NCBI RefSeq assembly: GCF_000430505.1 | Contig: NZ_AUMD01000019.1 | Span: 124,001-188,000 of the forward strand | DNA from: Eisenibacter elegans DSM 3317 | GTDB taxonomy: Bacteria > Bacteroidota > Bacteroidia > Cytophagales > Microscillaceae | Length of the DNA stretch: 64,000 nt | Direction of reading: 5' to 3' | Part shown: positions 16,340 to 23,694 of the stretch, piece after piece | Layout of the letters: each line of letters begins with the position of its first letter | How positions within the stretch are numbered: the first letter of the stretch is position 1 | Made by a program: the position numbers and the translations under genes | The notes under the pieces: generated by a model | The model's database searches: none | What the model was told of the DNA's origin: nothing | The model's input: the letters and a program-made list of their open reading frames with translations, nothing else

Positions 16340-17464
16340 TTATCTTAGGTTAAAGGTAACTTTTTTATTGTCTTTCTTGAAGTAGTTGTATGCAATGTAA
16401 AATGATTTTTTTCTTGCTTTTTCACCATTTGCAGTCAAGACTTCCAAGTCACCATTGTTTTGCCAATTGTAAAAAATTTCGTTTGTGTGCTTCGGTAAAA
16501 AGCCTTGTCTCAATGTAAACTCATATACTTCTCCGTTATAACGCTTTTTAGATTTTAAAAATTCTTTCAGTTTAGTTTCAAGTGGATTTGTTTTGCGTTC
16601 GTGGAATAGGCTGGGTGTATTACCTGCGTAATCCCAACCTTTACCGTATTCAGTGTCTATTTCCCATTTGGCTTCTAACATTTTCTCAAATCCTTTTATG
16701 TGAGAAGTGAAAAAGAACAAACAAAAGACTGTGTTCGTGTCTTTCTGAATAGTAAATGTGTCAACAAAAAAGTTATTTCCTAAAAAGTCTTGGAAACCTT
16801 GTTTTAATTCTGAAATGAAGCTCCAAACATTTCCTGGTCTCCATTCGCTGAAATTTGGAATTATCTCAGTTATAAAATCCTTTAACGCTTCTGGTGTTCC
16901 GTTATTTGCAAAGCGATACATAAACTGTGTCGGAAGCCATAGAAGAACTTCTGAACTTCCTTTTGACATTAAGTTTTTTATCTGACTTGCTTTGATATGT
17001 TTGTATTCGTAAGGGTCAATGAAAATAAATGCTTTTTGATTAAGCGCTTTTAGTTTAGGAAGTTGAGAAAGAAGATTTTCATATTGTAGTTGATAATCTT
17101 CTGTTGAAAAATACAAGTCGCCAAATTCGGGATAATATAATGACTTGTCTTTTAAGGACTGCGCAACTTTCTTGACTTTGCTTTCTTCAATGTCATTGAA
17201 ATGGCAATCAATTTTAGGTATGCTGGAAGCCTTAGCAACGTTTACAGAATGAATGTCTTTAATTTGTCGCATTGTTACCAGTGGACTTCCTTCACCACCA
17301 TTTTCATAAAGTCCTTCACCGCAGAACAAGTCATAAATTTTAATGCGTTTTGTATATCCGTCATTGCAAATAATGTTCAGGTATCTTTTTAGATACTCTC
17401 CAAGAAGTCTTACTTTTGCTTCTGAATGGTTTAGCAGATTTGTTTTAACGTCCTTTTTTGTCAT
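16340..17464 (-). CDS. tcmP: Three-Cys-motif partner protein TcmP
   Basis: A 374-residue protein with the TcmP N-terminus ([26 protein letters not shown]), then [21 protein letters not shown], which resembles a methyltransferase-like glycine motif, and [13 protein letters not shown]. The C-terminus looks like a winged-helix segment ([26 protein letters not shown]). TcmP proteins are almost always encoded beside a three-Cys DUF5131 protein, as here. The function is unsettled; the patchy occurrence and island context fit a defence or mobile-element role. The ATG is about 26 bases from the palindrome end. Confidence 0.85.
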   Translation of the reverse strand: MTKKDVKTNLLNHSEAKVRLLGEYLKRYLNIICNDGYTKRIKIYDLFCGEGLYENGGEGSPLVTMRQIKDIHSVNVAKASSIPKIDCHFNDIEESKVKKVAQSLKDKSLYYPEFGDLYFSTEDYQLQYENLLSQLPKLKALNQKAFIFIDPYEYKHIKASQIKNLMSKGSSEVLLWLPTQFMYRFANNGTPEALKDFITEIIPNFSEWRPGNVWSFISELKQGFQDFLGNNFFVDTFTIQKDTNTVFCLFFFTSHIKGFEKMLEAKWEIDTEYGKGWDYAGNTPSLFHERKTNPLETKLKEFLKSKKRYNGEVYEFTLRQGFLPKHTNEIFYNWQNNGDLEVLTANGEKARKKSFYIAYNYFKKDNKKVTFNLR

Positions 17465-17493
17465 ATGTGGTGTGTCTTTTTAAGCTGACCACT

Positions 17494-17835
17494 AACGTCA
17501 GTCTGTCCAAAAACCAACTCTTGTGAAGATAGCAAAAAGCCAAGAAAAATCCATAGCTTAGGGAATGAAATTTATACTCGGCAAAAACAGGGCTACTTAC
17601 AGCCTCACAGACCCACTTGAAGCACTCGTTTCACCTGACAATGTAGTGCGACGGATAGACCTTTTTGTAGAAAGTTTAGACTTAGCTCCTTTGGGTTTTT
17701 TTGGCTAATTTTAAGCCACTTATAGGAAAGATATTTTGTGCTTTTCAAAGTATTCGTACCCAATATGCGTCTCGCTACGGGCTTGTATAGCCTTGGTACA
17801 GCGTGTTTTAATGGGTTTTTAGACAGATTGACGTT
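17494..17835 (+). mobile_element. IS1182-derived MITE, copy 3
   Basis: A 342-base copy with ends AACGTCAGTCTGTCC and (right, reverse complement) AACGTCAATCTGTCT, inserted at the same position of the palindrome as copies 1 and 2. Identical length in all three copies points to recent spread of one deletion derivative. Confidence 0.8.
17565..17708 (+). pseudogene. Truncated IS1182-family transposase N-terminus (MITE copy 3)
   Basis: Forty-seven codons from MKFILGKNRATYSL to LGFFG, then a stop, as in the other copies. No catalytic domain. Confidence 0.75.
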
Positions 17836-17967
17836 TTGGGGCTTGGCGCAGTGGCGGATTTCGGAGCACAAAACTGTCAATACACCACAAAAGTTGATGC
17901 GAGGTAGAATGTTCAATTAACCACTTCACCAGCCATTGAGCCAAACGCCTGTTAGCGGTTCGGGCAT

Positions 17968-18564
17968 TTATTTCACTAAGTTGTAAATTGTTGTTCCTAA
18001 GTTTTCAATAAAACCTATAGTTCCCGTAACGTCTGCATTAGTTATTGTTCTTTTTGTTTTATAAATAGGTTCAATATCCGCTTCGTGAGCAATCATATTT
18101 CGTCTATCTACAATTAGATTTAAACGGTTTTTAATATTTTGTTCTGTTTCTGCCATTGATACTGAAACTTGTTGCCAAAGTTGTATTGAGTTGAATAAAG
18201 CAATAGCTTCTTTAATTTTGTCAGGTCTTTGAAATGTTTGCCACCCAAGTCTTCTTCTAATTTCTGATTCAAATGTAACAAGAGGTGGAACAGCGGTAAT
18301 TGAACTCATAAATCCTAATGTAACATTGAAGTCATTATACTTGGTTGTTACAACTCTTGTTCCATTAAAAATTTCGCACATTCCAATTATTGCAAGCTCG
18401 TGAATTAAGTGGTCAATGGCACTTACGCTTAATACGATACAAGAACGGAGAATTGGGCTTGTGTCAACAAGAGAAGATGAAGGCACATTAATGCTTGTAG
18501 AAATAAGGTGAGTTTTTCTTACTTCTTCTATGTTCGTCAAAAATTGTAAAAATGCCTGATTCAT
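17968..18564 (-). CDS. HEPN-domain protein (RiboL-PSP-HEPN-like), putative RNase
   Basis: A 198-residue all-helical protein. The segment ILRSCIVLSVSAIDHLIHEL (about 38-57) and the motif RNMIAH (Arg155 to His160, the R-x4-H of HEPN RNases) place it with RiboL-PSP-type HEPN proteins. HEPN proteins with an intact R-x4-6-H usually cleave RNA and often act as toxins or abortive-infection effectors. Its ATG overlaps the stop of the ParA-like gene by one base (TAATG), so the two are translated together. The neighbour would be a regulator or sensor. Function is inferred from the fold and motif. Confidence 0.7.
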   Translation of the reverse strand: MNQAFLQFLTNIEEVRKTHLISTSINVPSSSLVDTSPILRSCIVLSVSAIDHLIHELAIIGMCEIFNGTRVVTTKYNDFNVTLGFMSSITAVPPLVTFESEIRRRLGWQTFQRPDKIKEAIALFNSIQLWQQVSVSMAETEQNIKNRLNLIVDRRNMIAHEADIEPIYKTKRTITNADVTGTIGFIENLGTTIYNLVK

Positions 18565-19583
18565 TAATTCGTCATATTTTCAACGTCATCTGCAAGAGTG
18601 TTGAACACCACTAAAAATCTATCACGAATAATTTTGTATTGTTCTAATACAGTTCCAACACCAAGCAAATTGTCAGGGACTTCATAAACAGGAATTCTTC
18701 CTATTTGTGAACGCGGAATAAGTCCTGAAAAGCTTGGGATTTTTGCTAAACAGTAACCTTCAGTTGCTTGGTCTGCTTTGTATTTACTTGCATCTAACAA
18801 CATTCCCTCTGGAGAAATAGCGGGAATAAGTGATGTGGTAACTGCGGTTGCAACTTCGTCAATCCATTTTTGAAATGCTTCAGATGGTTCTCCATTTCTA
18901 ATGGTAAAATTTTGCACAATTGTTCCTAAGAACTTTGTTGAAGTTGAGGGGAACGGATATGAACTATCGCTAAACGCAACCCTCGCCATTTTCGCCCATT
19001 TTTCCCATTTCGGCAAAACTCCACTTAACGAGTTAATTGCCATTACTGAAAAATAATCGGGTGAAGTTGGAACCAAAAAATAATCAGAAAGGCAAAATAG
19101 GTTTTGATTTATTGAACTCAAGCTTGGGTTCATATCAATAATTAAATAATCTGCATTGTATTTGGCAGATACCGATTCAAAAAAGCTATTCATTGCGCCA
19201 GGCAAATTCTTCAATGTCGGTATAGTATTTGAAAGTTGATGCGCAATACTTAGGGGCACTTCGTATTCAGATAAAGCAATGTGCCCTGCAACTAAATACA
19301 AATTTTCGTTTTCAGGTATTTGATAACAATCTATTGGTGCTAATGGAATTGGTGTCGCTTCAAATGCAGGGGAAATTCCCGCTTTTAAATTGTCATTTGG
19401 TCTGGTGATATAAAAATTGTCAAAATCATCACCTAATACCAATCCCGTCAAGTTGCATTGAGGATCAGCATCAACCATTATTACTTTTTTCCCGTTTCTT
19501 GCAAGTTTCCAAGCAAGATTGTATGATGTTGTTGTCTTGCTAACCCCACCTTTATGATTGAATAAACAGATTTTTTTTGTCAT
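18564..19583 (-). CDS. ParA/Soj-like ATPase
   Basis: A 339-residue P-loop ATPase of the ParA/MinD class. Deviant Walker A KGGVSKTTT at 11-19, Walker A' DADPQCNLTG, and Walker B YLIIDMNPSLS. It is longer than a typical plasmid ParA, and no ParB gene or obvious parS array is nearby. Instead it is coupled to a HEPN protein. ParA-like ATPases alone in accessory islands can act in partition of mobile elements or as the sensing ATPase of defence pairs. The start is 58 bases from the last palindrome half-site at 19641. Confidence 0.8.
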   Translation of the reverse strand: MTKKICLFNHKGGVSKTTTSYNLAWKLARNGKKVIMVDADPQCNLTGLVLGDDFDNFYITRPNDNLKAGISPAFEATPIPLAPIDCYQIPENENLYLVAGHIALSEYEVPLSIAHQLSNTIPTLKNLPGAMNSFFESVSAKYNADYLIIDMNPSLSSINQNLFCLSDYFLVPTSPDYFSVMAINSLSGVLPKWEKWAKMARVAFSDSSYPFPSTSTKFLGTIVQNFTIRNGEPSEAFQKWIDEVATAVTTSLIPAISPEGMLLDASKYKADQATEGYCLAKIPSFSGLIPRSQIGRIPVYEVPDNLLGVGTVLEQYKIIRDRFLVVFNTLADDVENMTN

Positions 19584-19639
19584 TGTATTTGTTTTTTCAA
19601 TTCGTTTTATTGTCGTTTATAGACTTTCTCATTTGCCTG

Positions 19640-19665
19640 ACCGCTAACATCTACTTATTATACGC
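19640..19665. repeat. Palindromic element 6, left half only
   Basis: GACCGCTAACATC marks the outer end of the last module. No matching GTTAGCG arm follows. It coincides with the shift from AT-rich accessory DNA to the G+C-richer backbone. Confidence 0.4.
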
Positions 19666-20075
19666 ACTTTAGTTCGCATTTTTGTTTATTTGCAGATATG
19701 GTACTAATAATACAAACCTCTGTTCATAAAAACAAATATCACTTTGGCCTGAAGGCTGCGGAGTGCGGAGCCATCGTGTGTACGCCACTCAGGCGCAAGC
19801 GGCTTAGAAACATCCGAGCGCCAGCTCTGCGATAGCTCCCTGCGTTGGTTGTGGCTTGTGATTAAAGATACACACTTAGGGCTGAAGACACAAATCATCG
19901 AAAGGGAATTATAGACGTATATATGACTGCACACGACTGGACATATTGGCTTTCGTCCTTGTTGTGCTTATCCCCCCTTGTTCTTGACACCTCCTATTTA
20001 ACCGCAAAGGACGCAAAGTATGCGCAAAGAACACCAAGGGGGGCATATAAGGATTGATTTTATGCTGGGGGCGTA
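19666..20075. other. Gene-free junction between island and backbone
   Basis: About 410 bases with no convincing gene on either strand. The sequence changes from AT-rich to mixed composition near 19740. A short palindromic stretch (AGGCTGCGGAGTGCGGAGCC) is present. No tRNA end or integrase was found. Confidence 0.5.
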
Positions 20076-20702
20076 TTATCCGTTCTTTGTCGCAAACACC
20101 CAGTGTTGTGCCTGTACTAAATGCTCTTCGAGAATTGTATGGGGCATTCCTTGTTTGACTGCCAACTGTACATTTGCGCCCAACTGCTCATAAATGGCTT
20201 TGGAGGCTTGGGTGCGCTCTAGGGGCACGTGTGGGTCGCGGTCGCTATTGACCATCAGCACGGGGGTTTGCTCAAAACTACCTTGGTAGCGCTCGGGCAC
20301 CAGCTGCTCCCCTATCAGGCCGCCAATGAAGGCTACAACGCCTCCGAGCGGCTGTGCCTGTCGGGCGGCAACTTCCAGACTCAGGCAGGCCCCTTGCGAA
20401 AAGCCCAGCAAATAAATCTGCCGCGCCGGAATGTGCGCCTGCAAGTCGGTCAATAAACGGCTTACCGTTTCGATGGCGCTGCTCAGCCAAGGTTCGTTCT
20501 GTGCTTCGGGAGCCATAAAGCTGTAAGGATACCAAGTATGTTGCGCCGCTTGTGGTGCCACTAGGTGATCGCCGGGGCGGGCAAAATACGCCCCTAATGA
20601 AAGGATGCTCTCTGCGCTGGCTCCCCTGCCGTGTAGACAGACAAGGGCACGTTGGGCTTCTGCTAGCGGCGTTCCTTGGGTATGTAAATCGTATGGATGC
20701 AT
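20076..20702 (-). CDS. Alpha/beta hydrolase (MhqD-like phospholipase/carboxylesterase)
   Basis: A 208-residue hydrolase of the phospholipase/carboxylesterase (YpfH/MhqD) type. Oxyanion segment LVCLHGRGAS (20-29), nucleophile elbow GFSQGA with Ser102, Asp156 in NSDRDPHVPL and His188 in GMPHTI form the triad. In Bacillus a protein of this type is made together with the ring-cleaving dioxygenase MhqO under quinone stress; here the same pair is adjacent on the same strand. No signal peptide, so cytoplasmic. The pairing supports a role in quinone/catechol detoxification; the substrate is not shown. Confidence 0.8.
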   Translation of the reverse strand: MHPYDLHTQGTPLAEAQRALVCLHGRGASAESILSLGAYFARPGDHLVAPQAAQHTWYPYSFMAPEAQNEPWLSSAIETVSRLLTDLQAHIPARQIYLLGFSQGACLSLEVAARQAQPLGGVVAFIGGLIGEQLVPERYQGSFEQTPVLMVNSDRDPHVPLERTQASKAIYEQLGANVQLAVKQGMPHTILEEHLVQAQHWVFATKNG

Positions 20703-20773
20703 ATTTTTTTGATTTTGAAAGTGTCGTATTCGTAGTCTGTATGAATTGTCGGGGTCTGGTCGCTATGGGGAAT

Positions 20774-20898
20774 ACGCCACCGGACATTTTTGGAAAAATA
20801 GCTCTGGAAACTCCAGCGCCGAGGCAAGCTGAGGCCTCATTTTGGGGGTAAAATGAGCCTGAGCCCACAGTGGGGTTTGAAAAATGTTCAATGGCGTG
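20774..20898. repeat. Interspersed inverted-repeat element R, copy 1
   Basis: Left end ACGCCACCGGACATTTTTGG; the right end, reverse complemented, is ACACGCCATTGAACATTTTTC. Interior contains AGCTC...GAGGCAAGCTGAGGCC. It lies between the hydrolase and dioxygenase genes. Related copies are at 22969, 47967, 49285 and 60636. Likely a MITE-like or REP-like family of this genome. Confidence 0.65.
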
Positions 20899-20988
20899 TA
20901 TGGGGAATTAATTTTATTAACATATTATTTATTACAAAATAATTTTCATTCGCCCACAACTAGCTGATTACAAGGCCATTCAGGGCCT

Positions 20989-21945
20989 TTAGTCCATAAA
21001 CTTATCGACATTCAGCTCGATGTCTACCAAACCTTGGGCTATCTGCTCTCGGTTTTGTTCTTGCCAAGGCGGGAGCTTTAGCCCTTGTCCGAGGGTTTCG
21101 AGCGGCTCGTCAAAAGTAAAGCCAATGTCGCTAGTAGCGATTTCGAACAACACCCCTCCCGGCTCGCGGAAGTAGATAGAGTGGAAATACTGTCGATCGA
21201 GCACTGGCGTTACGTTATAGCCCGTACTGAGCAGTGTTTCTCGGATTTCGACTTGTGTATTGTCATCAGGCGTAGCAAAGGCCAGGTGGTGTATCGTACC
21301 GCTTCCTCCTAGTCCTTTGGCCACCTCTGGCGCACATACGATATCGACAAAGTCGCCGGCTTTGCCTGTAGGCGAAAACCGAAATCGGTTGCCCTTCTCG
21401 GCCACAAGTTGGTGTTGCATTTTTTCGGTAAGCAGTCCACCAGTACGCTCATAGCCATCTTCGGTGAGCGAAACACCATAAAAACCCTTCACGGCATACT
21501 CCAATGGTATTTGACCATACGAAAACCCTGGGCGGGTATCGGTAGTATTGGCTACCAGCTCAACCCCGAGGCCGTCATTGTCCTCAAAATACACAAACAC
21601 CTCTCCGTCAAACCGTTGCTGGGGTGTGGTATGTGGGATACCAAACTTCTGCAAGCGCTTCAGCCAATAGTCTAAGGAGTTGGCCGGAATAGAGAAAGCC
21701 GTTACAGTCATTTGCCCCTTGCCTTTACGCCCTCGTGGCAGGCCTTGGTAAGGGAAAAACGTCATAATCGTGCCCGGATCTCCGGCCTCATTCCCATAGT
21801 AGAGGTGGTATACATCAGGCGCGTCAAAGTTGATGGTTTTCTTGACCATTCGGAGGCCGAGCAGCCCGGCATAAAAATCAAGGTTCTTTTGTGCATCCGA
21901 AGCCAGTGCGGTTACGTGATGCAGTCCGGTGATAGTATTGTTCAT
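20989..21945 (-). CDS. Ring-cleaving dioxygenase, MhqO/MhqA-like
   Basis: A 318-residue protein with two vicinal-oxygen-chelate modules: GLHHVTALASDAQKNLDFYAGLLGLRMVKKT at the N-terminus and IHHLAFATPDD near residue 215, then YFHSIYFREPGGVLFEIATSDIGF with the His and Glu expected to bind the metal. It would open dihydroxylated aromatic rings, as MhqO does for hydroquinone-type compounds. The start at 21945 was chosen because the VOC fold begins there; longer frames run into the regulator's leader. A divergent AraC gene begins 126 bases away and is the likely regulator. Confidence 0.85.
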   Translation of the reverse strand: MNNTITGLHHVTALASDAQKNLDFYAGLLGLRMVKKTINFDAPDVYHLYYGNEAGDPGTIMTFFPYQGLPRGRKGKGQMTVTAFSIPANSLDYWLKRLQKFGIPHTTPQQRFDGEVFVYFEDNDGLGVELVANTTDTRPGFSYGQIPLEYAVKGFYGVSLTEDGYERTGGLLTEKMQHQLVAEKGNRFRFSPTGKAGDFVDIVCAPEVAKGLGGSGTIHHLAFATPDDNTQVEIRETLLSTGYNVTPVLDRQYFHSIYFREPGGVLFEIATSDIGFTFDEPLETLGQGLKLPPWQEQNREQIAQGLVDIELNVDKFMD

Positions 21946-22071
21946 AAAACAAACGTGATACGGTGAGCAATCATTTGTATATAAAACAATCTGCCCAACG
22001 AATAGTCGATAGGATAATTCGGTTATATTTGTCAAAACTTCGGTTGCTGTTTCCATATTTTCTCCAAGCCA

Positions 22072-23004
22072 ATGCCTCCTCAACACGTCCTCACCTTCTC
22101 AGACTTTGATGCCTTACACCAAACCATTGGCTCTAAGGTACGCAGCACACACCAAGAAGTGCAGGTATTTCGGTATGAAGATATCGGTGAGCGGGTCTTG
22201 CCTCGGATGCCGCTTTTCCGCACTAATTTTTACCAAATTGGCCTGATGCGTCGTGCCAATTTCCGGCTGCATATTTATGAGCAAGAGTATGCGCTCAATC
22301 GGCAATGTGCGGTGGTGATGTTTAAGCCGGGGCAGCTGATTCAGTTTGAGAGCGACCCCGCTTGGGAAGGTTATGTACTGCTTTTTAGGGATAGCTTTGT
22401 CTCGGCTGTTGTGGGCAGCGAGCAAAGTGCCGGACTAGCCTTTTCTGTCTTAGACCCTTGTACGCCTTCTTTTGCGCCCGTAACAGAGGCTGTTTTTGCA
22501 GAGCTGGCCCAAGTATATGAGCAAATGATTGCTGCTTACGAACAGTCTGCCCCCGAGGCGCTCACTGTGTTGTCTTTGTATATTCAGATTTTACTCCATA
22601 AGCTCGAACCACGTTGGCACAAAAGCCCTACGCTCAGTACGGCATTTTCGGCACGAAAAACCCATCTTGTCTATCAGTTCAAACAACTCATTCCCCAATA
22701 CATCCAGCAAACCCGCAAAGTAGAAGACTACGCGGCCATGCTGCATATCAGCCCCAAGTACCTTGTGGAGCTTGTGTCGGCCATCACCGGCAAGCCTCCC
22801 AAAGCACACCTGCAAGATATGTTGGTGTCTGAACTAAAAACAGTCTTGCGCCATAGCCAAACATCTATGGGGCAGTTGGCCGCTGCTTATCACTTCAAAG
22901 ACCAAGCGCAGTTGAGTCATTTTTTCAAAAAAAATACGGGGCGCAACCCCTTAGATTATCGGAACGAACACACCACTGGACATTTTTGGAAAAGTAGCTC
23001 GTAG
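22072..23004 (+). CDS. AraC-family transcriptional regulator
   Basis: A 310-residue regulator. An N-terminal cupin-like sensing domain (FYQIGLMRRANFRLHIYEQEYALNRQCAVVMFKPGQLIQFE) is followed by two helix-turn-helix motifs: YAAMLHISPKYLVELVSAITGKPPKAHL and QLAAAYHFKDQAQLSHFFKKNTGRNPLDYR. It is divergent from the ring-cleaving dioxygenase and probably controls it. The last about 12 codons and the stop (EHTTGHFWKSSS) are read from repeat element R, so the natural C-terminus has been replaced by repeat sequence just after the conserved HTH end. Confidence 0.85.
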   Translation: MPPQHVLTFSDFDALHQTIGSKVRSTHQEVQVFRYEDIGERVLPRMPLFRTNFYQIGLMRRANFRLHIYEQEYALNRQCAVVMFKPGQLIQFESDPAWEGYVLLFRDSFVSAVVGSEQSAGLAFSVLDPCTPSFAPVTEAVFAELAQVYEQMIAAYEQSAPEALTVLSLYIQILLHKLEPRWHKSPTLSTAFSARKTHLVYQFKQLIPQYIQQTRKVEDYAAMLHISPKYLVELVSAITGKPPKAHLQDMLVSELKTVLRHSQTSMGQLAAAYHFKDQAQLSHFFKKNTGRNPLDYRNEHTTGHFWKSSS

Positions 23005-23018
23005 CTCCAGCTACGAGA
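22969..23018. repeat. Interspersed inverted-repeat element R, copy 2 (partial)
   Basis: CACACCACTGGACATTTTTGG followed by AAAAGTAGCTCGTAGCTCC, with a self-complementary CTCGTAGCTCCAGCTACGAG hairpin. It overlaps the 3' end of the AraC gene and supplies its stop codon. Only the left end is present. Confidence 0.6.
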
Positions 23019-23092
23019 CAAACTTGTTGAGCGACGTAGTTGCGACAACATAGCTAGACTTACGTCACCTAGTTGATACCATCACAGCAGCC

Positions 23093-23122
23093 AAAAAAAA
23101 GAGGTACGCGTGGCGTACCTCT
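23093..23122 (-). terminator. Intrinsic terminator of the ribosomal cluster
   Basis: A perfect GC-rich stem GAGGTACGC-cac-GCGTACCTC followed on the minus strand by eight T's. It begins about 38 bases after the rplQ stop. This is the clearest terminator in the window. Confidence 0.92.
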
Positions 23123-23159
23123 AATTGAGAAGTCGTTCCTACTGTTGTAGGGCTTAGGA

Positions 23160-23642
23160 TTATTCCTGAGTCGACTCAGGGGCTTCAGGGGCAGCAGATT
23201 CAGTAGAATCAGCTTTTTTCTTGCCACCACGGCGGCTACGACGCGTTTTGGTCTGAGCAGCAGTATCCTCTTGCAAGAGCAATTCGTTGAAGTCAACCAA
23301 TTCGATCAAGCACATTTCGGCGTTATCGCCCAAACGCGTTCCCAATCGGATGATGCGGGTGTATCCCCCAGGACGATTGGCGATTTTATTGGCAACAGTA
23401 TCAAAAAGTTCTTTTACAGATTCTTTGTTTTGCAGGTAGGCAAATACCGTACGACGGTTGTGCGTCGTATCTTCTTTTGCCTTAGTCAAAAGTGGCTCTA
23501 CATAGCCGCGTAAAGCCTTTGCTTTGGCAACTGTAGTCTTGATACGCTTATGGATGATAAGCGAAGAAGCCATATTGGAGAGCATCGCTTGGCGGTGCGA
23601 AGCGGTACGTCCGAGGTGATTGAATGACTTTCCGTGTCTCAT
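23160..23642 (-). CDS. rplQ: 50S ribosomal protein L17
   Basis: A 160-residue L17. The conserved core begins [29 protein letters not shown] and includes [15 protein letters not shown] and [21 protein letters not shown] Lys/Arg- then Glu/Ala-rich tail of about 35 residues after LVDFNELL extends it beyond the E. coli length (127), as is common in Bacteroidota. It is the last gene of the cluster, before the terminator. Confidence 0.97.
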   Translation of the reverse strand: MRHGKSFNHLGRTASHRQAMLSNMASSLIIHKRIKTTVAKAKALRGYVEPLLTKAKEDTTHNRRTVFAYLQNKESVKELFDTVANKIANRPGGYTRIIRLGTRLGDNAEMCLIELVDFNELLLQEDTAAQTKTRRSRRGGKKKADSTESAAPEAPESTQE

Positions 23643-23694
23643 GAGTTGTGATGTTTATAGGCGGCGAGACCTTTAGCCCGTGCCTAGGCGGTGA

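Larger units (their letters stand above)
17491..17959. repeat. Palindromic inter-module element 5, interrupted by MITE copy 3
   Basis: The left end is CACTAACG; beyond the MITE the left arm reads TTTTGGGGCTTGGCGCAGTGGCGGA. The right arm is TTCACCAGCCATTGAGCCAAACGCCTGTTAGCGG. Arms pair as TTTGGGGCTTGGCG with its near-complement and CAGTGGCGGA with TTCACCAGCCA. The HEPN gene stops 10 bases to the right. No gene lies within except the transposase remnant. Confidence 0.65.

Noticed and set aside
13502-17464. Gabija system (GajA plus GajB)
   Set aside because: The OLD protein resembles GajA in layout, but the next genes are DUF5131 and TcmP, and no UvrD-like helicase is present.
18564-19583. Plasmid partition locus
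   Set aside because: There is a ParA-like ATPase but no ParB gene, no parS-like repeats and no replication gene nearby.
1-19665. Classical integron cassette array
   Set aside because: No integrase is in the window, the core sites do not fully match the attC consensus, and some modules carry many genes; kept only as an attC-like hypothesis.
19704-19934. 76-codon minus-strand frame in the junction region
   Set aside because: Composition and lack of any domain or start context make it unlikely to be a gene.
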